Shown here: piece after piece, positions 32,739 to 40,581 of the stretch | Layout: the number at the start of each line of letters is the position of its first letter | How positions within the stretch are numbered: position 1 is the first letter of the stretch | Origin: a virus | Reading direction: 5' to 3' (one strand) | Length of the DNA: 46,561 nt | Virus record (IMG/VR): IMGVR_UViG_3300020450_000034 | Span: 1 to 46,561 of that record | Position numbers and translations under genes: made by a program | The notes under the pieces: generated by a model | The model's database searches: none | What the model saw: the letters and a program-made list of their open reading frames with translations, nothing else | Told to the model about the DNA's origin: nothing

Positions 32739-34592
32739 TTAAGATTCTAATGCTTTAATTCTAGTTTCTAGTGCATCAATTTTAGTTACTGCTTCTTGTA
32801 ATGCTTTTACAAGTGTTGGTACAATACTTTCAGGATTAAGTGTGTGAAAATCATCATACTTGGTTTCACCTACGGTGTCTTCATCAATATCTACATCCTT
32901 GGGAAATACAGTTTTATACTCTTGTGCAATCCAACCAATTTGTCCTTTTTGTTTTTCTTGGTCGATACCATGATCAGTAGTGTTGTAGTGTTCAGCTTCT
33001 GTTTCTCCAGGTGCATTTGTAATTTTGTGCCAATTTCTATGTTCAGCCCAATCATCTGTATAATCAAAAGTAACTGGTCTTAGTGCTTTGATTTTGTCAA
33101 TAGCACCATCTTCTAGTGTTTTGATATTGGTTTTTATTCTTTCATCAGAAGTTGTATTCCAGTTGCTACTATTTGACGCATTGAAGCAATTATTACCACC
33201 GGCAGAACCTCTAAATATATATCTCTTAGTTCCCTCAAAATCAAATCTGATTCCTTCGTTGTTATGAGCACCCAAATCAGTATAGTATCCTTGCATTCTT
33301 AAGAATTTGGCTAAGTCACTGTTGTCAGAAGTTTTTAGATATATACCGCCCATGTTTCCGCTACCACCATTTTCAATTCTAAGGTACTGAGTTGCAGAAC
33401 CACCATGAATATGTAACTGATTTAATGGATTATTAGTACCAATACCTACGTTTCCATCTTTATCTACTCTAAACTTTTCTGTTGTTGAATCTGTCGCACT
33501 ACCACTGCTATTAGTTTCTACAACAAATTCACCACCATAATTTGGTTCATCTATAAAACCTATTCTACCTATTGTATTTGAATTAGCTGACATTGTGCCA
33601 AAACGTATTTTAGGTGCAGTACCTCCACCACTTGTACTGCTTTGTATATCTAATACGTCTTCCGCAGAACCTCCAAATGATGACATTAAAGTTAATTTTT
33701 TATAAGGACTAGGTGCACCAACACCAACATTACCATTATATAGAACAGAAAATCTAGTGTTTTGGTATGTAGTACCATCACTAGCAAGATTTTGTCCAAC
33801 TTCAAATACAGCTCCAGTAGCTGAAGCGTCACTTGGACCTGCTACTCTTACACCATAATTTGCAGTTATTCCAAGTGTAGTTCTCGATATACCGTTTTGT
33901 CTTAGTGCTATAACTTGATCATTGGGAGATGTAACTCCCATGTCTAATTTTACTAGTGGATTAGTTGTACCAATTCCAACTTTACCGTCACTGGCGATTC
34001 TCATTTTTTCAGTTAAATTTCCACCATTTGCTCTTGTGGTAAAACGTAATGCAGTAGCATAATTTCCATCTGTAGCATTTTCTTTTATACCTTGTACCGT
34101 CCCAAAATTTGTTGTGCTACCTCCACTATTAAATATTCCTCTAAAAGTAACACCACCACCAGGATTTGTGCCATTGTAAGCAGTTCCGGTATCATATATT
34201 CCTAGTGTAGCTTGACCACCACCAGATGTTACATTAGATCCTGACACTTGTAAAGGATATATAGGATTAGTTGTACCAATTCCAACTTTACCTGTGCTAT
34301 CTATCCTCATGCGTTCATTAGCATTAGTTCCTAGATTCAAATTATTGCCACTGTGATCGTATATTACATAACCTATATATTCCCCTGCACCAGAAGTAGA
34401 GTCTGAAAAATAAACTGCTCCTTGATTACTTGTTCCAGTACGTATGGTAATACCACCATGAGCAGAATCTGCTATTGTAAGATTATCAGCATAATTAGCA
34501 CTACCTTCAGTAGTTGTGCCGATCATTACTTTGCCACTTGAATCAACATCAATAGCCAATGGTAAGTCACGCATTTCCTTTGCTCTAGTCAT
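32739..34592 (-). CDS. Tail fibre with C-terminal S74 chaperone, second type
   Basis: 617 aa. It opens MTRAKEMRDLPLAIDVDSSG with no LSEGTNLYYT region, then carries repeated KVGIGTTNP/NVGIGTNNP units (first near residue 100) ending at an S74 domain from S482 (SDERIKTNIKTLEDGAIDKI, later GQIGWIAQEYKTVFP) and a terminal heptad helix. The chaperone is longer (136 aa) than that of the neighbouring 1578-aa fibre and belongs to a different subtype. Its ATG overlaps the stop of the preceding small adhesin as ATGA, within the conserved GGAGATNGCACAATGA box. Confidence 0.88.
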   Translation of the reverse strand: MTRAKEMRDLPLAIDVDSSGKVMIGTTTEGSANYADNLTIADSAHGGITIRTGTSNQGAVYFSDSTSGAGEYIGYVIYDHSGNNLNLGTNANERMRIDSTGKVGIGTTNPIYPLQVSGSNVTSGGGQATLGIYDTGTAYNGTNPGGGVTFRGIFNSGGSTTNFGTVQGIKENATDGNYATALRFTTRANGGNLTEKMRIASDGKVGIGTTNPLVKLDMGVTSPNDQVIALRQNGISRTTLGITANYGVRVAGPSDASATGAVFEVGQNLASDGTTYQNTRFSVLYNGNVGVGAPSPYKKLTLMSSFGGSAEDVLDIQSSTSGGGTAPKIRFGTMSANSNTIGRIGFIDEPNYGGEFVVETNSSGSATDSTTEKFRVDKDGNVGIGTNNPLNQLHIHGGSATQYLRIENGGSGNMGGIYLKTSDNSDLAKFLRMQGYYTDLGAHNNEGIRFDFEGTKRYIFRGSAGGNNCFNASNSSNWNTTSDERIKTNIKTLEDGAIDKIKALRPVTFDYTDDWAEHRNWHKITNAPGETEAEHYNTTDHGIDQEKQKGQIGWIAQEYKTVFPKDVDIDEDTVGETKYDDFHTLNPESIVPTLVKALQEAVTKIDALETRIKALES

Positions 34593-34604
34593 TGTGCTAT
34601 CTCC
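34589..34604 (-). promoter_or_regulatory. Coupled stop/RBS/start box, copy 1
   Basis: GGAGATAGCACAATGA encodes the end E-I-A-Q-stop of the 160-aa gene while providing the ribosome binding site GGAG and the ATG of the 617-aa fibre. Identical, apart from one base, at 35068, 44471 and 44986. Confidence 0.8.
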
Positions 34605-35071
34605 TGTATCAACAGTTTTACAGTGTTACTATGCCTTGCTATAACTGCGTTATTGTCTGGTGATACGACCAGAGAAGCGTAATGTGTGCCAGTTGAAGAA
34701 CAAGTAAACGTACCATAATCATGTCCATTTATCCCTCTGGTATCACTTGCTCCTGTGCCTTCCATTCTTTCAGTAACATAAATTATTTCAGTATTTGAAT
34801 TTGGTGACGAGTTTGTTCCTATATTACATTTTAAGACTATTTTACCACCAGATGATGCAGTACAATTTGGAACATGAGCCCATACAGCAAATTTACTTCC
34901 ACTAAATTTTGGATTAAAAGTTGAGTTAATTAATGTATGACCACTTCCTCCGCCACTGATATTTTGTTCGTTAGCTGTGAATTGAATTGTTTGAATCACA
35001 TGCCCTGCAATGTGTACACCAGCTGTGCCATCACTTTTGGTAATACTGTCAACTTTCATTACACTGCTCAT
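34589..35071 (-). CDS. Small adhesin-like module protein (EIAQ family, copy 1)
   Basis: 160 aa. It starts MSSVMKVDSITKSDGTAGV, then HIAGHVIQ, and ends LLIQEIAQ. The conserved start (M-S/A-x-x-x-V-D-x-I, then GHVIQ near residue 25) and end are shared with the genes at 35068, 44471 and 44986, while the middle differs completely. The body is beta-rich with Gly/Ser/Thr and two cysteines. A small trimeric jelly-roll-type decoration or fibre tip with a conserved docking end is likely but inferred. Confidence 0.6.
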   Translation of the reverse strand: MSSVMKVDSITKSDGTAGVHIAGHVIQTIQFTANEQNISGGGSGHTLINSTFNPKFSGSKFAVWAHVPNCTASSGGKIVLKCNIGTNSSPNSNTEIIYVTERMEGTGASDTRGINGHDYGTFTCSSTGTHYASLVVSPDNNAVIARHSNTVKLLIQEIAQ

Positions 35072-35083
35072 TGTGCGATCTCC
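35068..35083 (-). promoter_or_regulatory. Coupled stop/RBS/start box, copy 2
   Basis: GGAGATCGCACAATGA joins the 161-aa gene to the 160-aa gene, encoding E-I-A-Q-stop and the next start. Confidence 0.8.
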
Positions 35084-35553
35084 GTTACTACAAGATGTAC
35101 CAAGTATTCATTATTCCCACCTGGACTGTTAGTAAAATATCCTGTTCCTGACCCAATATCAAAATAGACTTGATATGTTCTTGAACTCGTAGACCCAGCA
35201 GTTTCAAAATGACAAGCTGAATAACCTCCATGATGGTGGTCTGTTACAGAATATTGACTTTCCCAACGACCAGCACCAACTGAATCTACATTTGAACCAT
35301 CTTTGTAAAGACTAATATCTAATTGTTGCCCAGCCTGAACATAACTTCTTCCACCTAAACATTGCACCATTATCAGACTAGTAGAAACTTTAGGTGTGAT
35401 AGCACACGTTAGTCCAGTAGCAACAGGACTAGAAGACGTTGTTGTTATATTGCCTCCTATACTAGCTCTTTGTATCTGTATAATATGTCCTGGAATCTTT
35501 ACACCAGCACCACTAGTTTTTTCAGTAATATTATCAACACGCATAGTACTCAT
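35068..35553 (-). CDS. Small adhesin-like module protein (EIAQ family, copy 2)
   Basis: 161 aa. It starts MSTMRVDNITEKTSGAGVKI, followed by PGHIIQ, and ends LVVTEIAQ. The middle is beta-rich and unlike copy 1, with SYVQAGQQLDISLYKDGSNV and a DHHHGGYSACHF patch that could bind metal. It begins at the TAATG junction with the 219-aa gene. The conserved ends and variable centre are what one expects of an exchangeable receptor-binding module. Confidence 0.6.
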   Translation of the reverse strand: MSTMRVDNITEKTSGAGVKIPGHIIQIQRASIGGNITTTSSSPVATGLTCAITPKVSTSLIMVQCLGGRSYVQAGQQLDISLYKDGSNVDSVGAGRWESQYSVTDHHHGGYSACHFETAGSTSSRTYQVYFDIGSGTGYFTNSPGGNNEYLVHLVVTEIAQ

Positions 35554-36212
35554 TATTCTTCCACCTCAATCCATTGAATATGAGCATACTTGGGATAAGA
35601 AGCATCATAATCAATCCAGTAACTAGTATCATTGCTATTCCAGTTTTTAACTTCCCAATAAAATCTGGCTTCACCTACATAGCTTTTCCATGCACTTCTA
35701 TAATTGCTATTGTTTCTTGTGGTCCAAGTAAATGAATTAGTGCTAGCTTGACCAAAATCTAAATCACCATATCCAGCGGCTCCCCAGGCGTGTGCATAAC
35801 CATTTGGAAGTAAATCAACCAAATGTGCATTACCACTGTTTATACTACTATCAGAACTATATCCTTGGCATCTAATACCAACACCGCTGTCACCAGTTCC
35901 ATAAATATATAAAGGCCACCACATTGTAATTTCCAAGTGACTGCTAGCACTCATTTTGGGTATTCCTATTACATCATCATAAGGTTTAGTTGTATTGGTT
36001 GCAATTTGTCCAGTACCATTGATATTCAGTGTGATAAAACTTGTGCTGGTATTGGTGTTTCTTGCTCCTGCTCCGTATCCAGTAGTATAACTTCCAAATT
36101 GAATAATGTTATTTTTTTGAATGAGATTATGTCCGCTTGACACAATAACTTTATTTGCATTTGATCCTGTTGTAGGTCCTTGTATGTTTTGTACTGTAAT
36201 TGTTCCTGACAT
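35553..36212 (-). CDS. Small adhesin-like module protein, diverged
   Basis: 219 aa. It starts MSGTITVQNIQGPTTGSN with a GHNLIQKNN segment at about residue 28 that resembles the GHVIQ site of the EIAQ family, but ends HIQWIEVEE rather than EIAQ. The centre is beta-rich with many Trp, Tyr and Asn (for example MWWPLYIYG and FYWEVKNWNSND), typical of carbohydrate-binding surfaces. It is coupled by TAATG both to the 744-aa fibre upstream and to the 161-aa gene downstream. Function inferred. Confidence 0.55.
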   Translation of the reverse strand: MSGTITVQNIQGPTTGSNANKVIVSSGHNLIQKNNIIQFGSYTTGYGAGARNTNTSTSFITLNINGTGQIATNTTKPYDDVIGIPKMSASSHLEITMWWPLYIYGTGDSGVGIRCQGYSSDSSINSGNAHLVDLLPNGYAHAWGAAGYGDLDFGQASTNSFTWTTRNNSNYRSAWKSYVGEARFYWEVKNWNSNDTSYWIDYDASYPKYAHIQWIEVEE

Positions 36213-38446
36213 TATACCACCGTAAAGTTTCCGTTTATTGTTAGCGTTACACCTGTTGCAACATTAATAGGTCCGCCTGCTATTGCATTTTGAGTTGTAG
36301 CAATTGTTGTGTTAGTACTTATCGTGTTGCTGTGCTTTCTAATTGGCGAGGTTAAGATCTCTGCATCACTAGACCCTTGCAAAACTCCATCTCTGTCAAT
36401 CCTATTTCTTATTAATAAGTTGCCACCACTGGTACGACTATAAAAAAGCATTTCGCCATCATCTTTATTTGTAGTATCAACACCAGCGGCAAATTCAATT
36501 CTTGCAACTTCTGTTCCGTTCCAAAAACTACTAAATTTTCCTAGTCCTTGTCCTGCACTAGTTCTATTTGAATTGTAAATTATCTGAGGGAAATAACCAT
36601 CACCGTGATCTGAAAGTGTTATTCCTGTATTACTTGCGGCAATATCAATTGTCAATTTGTTTGAAGGTGAAATCGTCCCAATACCAACGTTGCCATCTCC
36701 CGTGACACGCATTTTTTCAGTAATATTTGTTTCGCTACCACCGTTGTTTGTCCAAAAACTTAAAGAACCATGCCAATTTGCGCCGTCTCTAATACCTGAT
36801 ATTTGCCCTGTTTTCCAAGTCGGATACAGTGAATGATACTGCCCAAAAGATAAAGCAGGTCCTGCTTCTTCTGAATTACTACCCGAATAAGACCCATTTG
36901 TAGTTAACTTTAGTGCTTCAGCAACTGCACTATTTGAATGTGGTACAACTGTGGTTAATTTTGCAGTTGGATTAGTTGTGCCAATACCAACATTCTCACT
37001 ACTGTCTATTGTAAAAGGAGTAGTACCACCTGCGCCTAGATTTAATTTACCAGCATTGTGATCATATTCTACTCGACCTTGATAAGATCCTGTGCCACTA
37101 GTAGCATCAGCAAATCTTATTTGACCTTCACCGCCTGAACCTGAGAATATAGTTAAGACTTCAGTACCTGATCCGCCGCCAACTACTGCTCTAGTAAATG
37201 GCGTTGCTGTACCTATACCTACTCTATTGGTTGTGCCATTCACAACAAGAGTAGTTGTGTCTACTGTAAGACTAGCAAAATTACTTGAGTTTGTCAAGAG
37301 CTCAAATACATTTACTTCAACTTCGTCGTTGACAGCTAGGTTGCTTACAAAGTTTACACTAGTACCTGATGTTGCTACATAGTCATTTGCACTGCCTTGA
37401 ATCTGTTTAATACCATTTACATATACTTCTACATTTTCAGTACCATCAGTAACGTAATTAAGTTTGTGACTGGCTGTACCAGTTCCACTGCCTGCACCTG
37501 TTGCTGTAAATTGTGTGCCTACGTTGTTGTTTGCTGAACCAATTGCTGTAAAGTCTGTGTTTCCTGCACTTACAATAATGTATACAAATCCAGTTACAAA
37601 ACTGCCTGCTGTTACTATTACATCATCTTTGCCACTTACAGCATTTCCTACACTGCCGATTGTATACAAATATTTTCTAAATGTTGTGTTAGCGTCTGTG
37701 GAACCACCTCCACCTCCACCTCCTCCGGCTGGTACAGCATCTAAGAAAGCACTACCATCATATACTTTTAGTTTAGCATTCAAACTATCAAAAAAGAAAC
37801 TACCTTGTGCAGGAGTGCCTGAATAACTGCTTCCGTATTGTACAGTTGCATTATTAACACTGCCACGCAAACTACCTCCTGTGAGTGTAGTTGCTCTTAC
37901 TCTAGCATCTGTATAATATAAATTTGTGTTTTCTGTAATTGCACTTGTATTAAGAGTAATATTTTGACTACCATCAAACGCTACCCCCGAAATTGTTCTT
38001 GCATTTGCAAGTGTAGTTGCAGTATCAGCGTTGATTGTTAAATTATTGATAAATGTATTGGTTACTCTGGCATCTATAGCACTGTTTGCTCTTGCAGTTG
38101 TGTAATACAAGTTGCTGGAACCTTCACTGAGTCCATCTGTATCTGTAGGTCCTCCAGCATCATCAGCCACAACCCAAGCACTACCGTTGTATTTTAATAT
38201 TTTTCCATTTGCCGCACCTGAAGTGTTCACATCAGTCAAATCATTCAACTGAGAAGCCGCATGGGCTGTGACACTAGAGGCGGGTAATGTAACTGTTTTT
38301 GAACTGAGATTAAGTGTGGTGTGTAATTTACCAGCAGTAATTTCACCATCAGGAATATCTGCTACAGTAATACCACCTGTGGCAATTTGATCTGCGCCAA
38401 TAGCTCCTGTTGCGATTGCTGTTCCTGGAAGTTTATCGATTGCCAT
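36212..38446 (-). CDS. Tail fibre with VGIGT repeats and a WTIV-like C-terminus
   Basis: 744 aa. The N-terminus (MAIDKLPGTAIATGAIGADQ, then ITAGKL) is an attachment-type repeat region. LSEGSSNLYYTTARA and NTNLYYTDARV repeats follow, then a short module (GTPAQGSFFFDS, LKVYDGSAFLDAV), a GGGGGGGGS linker near residue 245, a sandwich domain (VEVYVNGIKQIQGSANDYVA) and NVGIGTTNP repeats. It ends GGPINVATGVTLTINGNFTV, like the partial fibre at 45467, and has no S74 domain. Both fibres with this ending are followed by small adhesin modules. It has its own late promoter with the repeated hairpin leader. Confidence 0.88.
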   Translation of the reverse strand: MAIDKLPGTAIATGAIGADQIATGGITVADIPDGEITAGKLHTTLNLSSKTVTLPASSVTAHAASQLNDLTDVNTSGAANGKILKYNGSAWVVADDAGGPTDTDGLSEGSSNLYYTTARANSAIDARVTNTFINNLTINADTATTLANARTISGVAFDGSQNITLNTSAITENTNLYYTDARVRATTLTGGSLRGSVNNATVQYGSSYSGTPAQGSFFFDSLNAKLKVYDGSAFLDAVPAGGGGGGGGSTDANTTFRKYLYTIGSVGNAVSGKDDVIVTAGSFVTGFVYIIVSAGNTDFTAIGSANNNVGTQFTATGAGSGTGTASHKLNYVTDGTENVEVYVNGIKQIQGSANDYVATSGTSVNFVSNLAVNDEVEVNVFELLTNSSNFASLTVDTTTLVVNGTTNRVGIGTATPFTRAVVGGGSGTEVLTIFSGSGGEGQIRFADATSGTGSYQGRVEYDHNAGKLNLGAGGTTPFTIDSSENVGIGTTNPTAKLTTVVPHSNSAVAEALKLTTNGSYSGSNSEEAGPALSFGQYHSLYPTWKTGQISGIRDGANWHGSLSFWTNNGGSETNITEKMRVTGDGNVGIGTISPSNKLTIDIAASNTGITLSDHGDGYFPQIIYNSNRTSAGQGLGKFSSFWNGTEVARIEFAAGVDTTNKDDGEMLFYSRTSGGNLLIRNRIDRDGVLQGSSDAEILTSPIRKHSNTISTNTTIATTQNAIAGGPINVATGVTLTINGNFTVV

Positions 38447-38476
38447 ATGTATACCTTATCTGCTATACATATTTAT
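38444..38476 (-). repeat. Late leader repeat, copy 2 (hairpin over the start codon)
   Basis: Identical 33-nt unit upstream of the 744-aa fibre, with the same 9-bp arms, AAGG in the loop and the ATG at the end of the 3' arm. Confidence 0.85.
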
Positions 38477-38477
38477 G
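38470..38477 (-). promoter_or_regulatory. T4-type late promoter box (744-aa fibre)
   Basis: CATAAATA on the minus strand, overlapping the 5' arm of leader copy 2. Confidence 0.75.
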
Positions 38478-38478
38478 T

Positions 38479-38712
38479 TTAACTTGGCTTGGTGGGCCAA
38501 ACCACAGTAGCGATATTATCGTAATCCTTTGTAATATCTCTTAATGCTTGTCTGTATGCTTTTTGTTCATCAGTCATAGGGGGCATGTCTGCATATGCCC
38601 AATGATCTGTTTCACGTAATCTACGATCTCGTTCATCTCTAAGCATGTATGTCACTGTAAGCATACGTGGATCAGGTTCTCCGTTTTCTACTATCTCTTC
38701 ATATGTTGTCAT
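38479..38712 (-). CDS. Small tail-fibre assembly chaperone (Phage_tail_APC-like)
   Basis: 77 aa. It ends YRQALRDITKDYDNIATVVW, then PTKPS, preceded by RDERDRRLRETDHWAYAD. This R-x-x-R-x-x-x-L-x-E-T-D ... YR-x-ALRD ... WPxKP pattern is typical of short phage tail assembly chaperones. It is a shortened relative of the 136-aa protein at 43520, lacking its N-terminal half. It follows the 619-aa fibre by 9 nt and probably helps fold one of the adjacent fibres. Confidence 0.75.
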   Translation of the reverse strand: MTTYEEIVENGEPDPRMLTVTYMLRDERDRRLRETDHWAYADMPPMTDEQKAYRQALRDITKDYDNIATVVWPTKPS

Positions 38713-38721
38713 TGTTTTTCC

Positions 38722-40581
38722 TTATGGTTGTGAAGTTACATATACAGTATTATCAAATTGCCAGTTATTGATATAACCTAGTATATAAAAGTATTGTGTG
38801 CCGCCGTATATACTGGCAGATACTTGTAAATACACATGCTTATCTGAGCCAATATGCAGACTGCCGTATCCACCTTCGCCTGTATCTCCAGTAGTGTTAC
38901 TCGGACCGTATACGTTATTAGAATATCCACCTATAGACAGTTTATATTCTCTATAGGAACCTGTTTGGTTAAATCCGCCAAAACGGTTAGCACTCATAAA
39001 AATTCTACCTGATATCATTGCAGTGCTTGCATAGTTTACTATCTTATACCATCTAGTTTCAGAACTGTTAATGCTGGTATATCCTTCTCTAAACCGTTGT
39101 TCGCCAATTTTTATACCGCCGGTTGCAAGTACTCTGGCTTTTTCGTAACCTCCTGGAAAAAATACAAGATCGTTTCCAGTATTACCTATTTCAGCTGTGC
39201 CTGTATTATCTGCAAATTCTACTGATGCAGTCTGATCTGTGCTTTCAAATCTTACACCAGTATTAGTTGAACCGGAGTTTACATGTAATAGTCTGGATGG
39301 ATTTGTTTCATTAATACCAACGTTGCCGTTGCCAAGGATGGTCATAGCAGTATCGTCGTTAGTAGCAATAATTATTGGTTGGTTTTCACGTTGTGTAATC
39401 CTTGCCGCACTTGAGTCATTTCCTATAACAAACCCACCTAATACTTGTGTTGTATGTGTGCTATTATTGAAAGCTAGATAAGTCTGTGTTCCACCGTATA
39501 AACGTAAATTATAGCCAGAAGTTAAATAATCAGCCGGAGTTATACCAATGCCAACATTACCAGAAGTATCTACAGTAACTCGTGGTGAATTGCCAGTTAT
39601 AATCCTAAAAGGATGAGCAGATTGAGAACCTGCAAACGTTAAAGCACCACCCCAAGTTGAATAATGAGCAGAACCAAATGTGCCTTGTATTGTTCCATTT
39701 ACTGCTTGAGCAGATAAACTTGCAAAGTTAGATGTAGTACCTGTGTTAGTGTTTTTAATTGTTTGACCGCCTACACCGCCATCATTGTTGGAAAATTCTA
39801 TATGAAGTGGAGCACCTGGACTTGTTGTTCCAATACCAAGCCTACCATTAGCATCGAGGTGCATTCTCACTGCCGCGTTTGTACCATCATAAAACTGTAA
39901 TGCTCCGTTGTGTGTAATACCATCTGCTATTGCCCATTCTTGATTGGTCGAACCAGTTTTTAATATTCCAAAACCAACTGTACTGTTTGAATTTACTTGT
40001 GCTTTGTATACAGTTGTGCCTGAGCTATTATAGATATGCATTTTATCAGCAGGAGCATTTGTACCAATACCAATTTTACCACCTTCAGACACATCAATAC
40101 GCATAGCTTCAATACCTGATCCGTTATCATTTCCGTAAAAAACAATATCTTTATCTTGAGTTAAACTTTGTATATAGAAATCACCACTTTGTGCATAAAA
40201 GGTACCATAATTAGTTCCACCATCTTTTAAAATTATTTGTGTATCTGCATCAAGATTAAGAATACCACCTACATCAAATGTTAAATTTCCTGCATGAGCA
40301 AGATCACCAGTAAGTGTTCCGCCAGCTAGTGGTAGTTTAGTTGCAATTGAATTGGTAACTGTAGTGCTAAAACTTGCATCATCGCCAAGGGCGGCGGCTA
40401 ATTCATTTAATGTATCTAATGTTCCTGGTGCACTGTCAACCAGTGCATCAATTTTCAGTTGAGCTCTTGCATCAGCTCTTGTATTTGTGAAAAATAAGTT
40501 TGAACCTTCTGTAATATCTGCAGTGGTTATTCCATCAGCAAATACTGCACTATTGTCTACTATGTCTCTTACTCTGCTCAT
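38722..40581 (-). CDS. Tail fibre with VGIGT-type repeats and a distinct beta C-terminus
   Basis: 619 aa. It starts MSRVRDIVDNSAVFADGITT with an EGSNLFFTNTRADAR repeat, then a long region with KIGIGTNAP, RLGIGTTSP, NVGIGITP and NVGINETNP units. The last 130 residues (from about 490) are a separate Gly/Tyr/Ser-rich domain (RWYKIVNYASTAMISG, YREYKLSIGGYSNNVYG, YFYILGYINNW) resembling receptor-binding tips. No S74 domain is present. Its start overlaps the end of the 968-aa fibre gene by 4 nt. The short chaperone that follows may serve it. Confidence 0.85.
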   Translation of the reverse strand: MSRVRDIVDNSAVFADGITTADITEGSNLFFTNTRADARAQLKIDALVDSAPGTLDTLNELAAALGDDASFSTTVTNSIATKLPLAGGTLTGDLAHAGNLTFDVGGILNLDADTQIILKDGGTNYGTFYAQSGDFYIQSLTQDKDIVFYGNDNGSGIEAMRIDVSEGGKIGIGTNAPADKMHIYNSSGTTVYKAQVNSNSTVGFGILKTGSTNQEWAIADGITHNGALQFYDGTNAAVRMHLDANGRLGIGTTSPGAPLHIEFSNNDGGVGGQTIKNTNTGTTSNFASLSAQAVNGTIQGTFGSAHYSTWGGALTFAGSQSAHPFRIITGNSPRVTVDTSGNVGIGITPADYLTSGYNLRLYGGTQTYLAFNNSTHTTQVLGGFVIGNDSSAARITQRENQPIIIATNDDTAMTILGNGNVGINETNPSRLLHVNSGSTNTGVRFESTDQTASVEFADNTGTAEIGNTGNDLVFFPGGYEKARVLATGGIKIGEQRFREGYTSINSSETRWYKIVNYASTAMISGRIFMSANRFGGFNQTGSYREYKLSIGGYSNNVYGPSNTTGDTGEGGYGSLHIGSDKHVYLQVSASIYGGTQYFYILGYINNWQFDNTVYVTSQP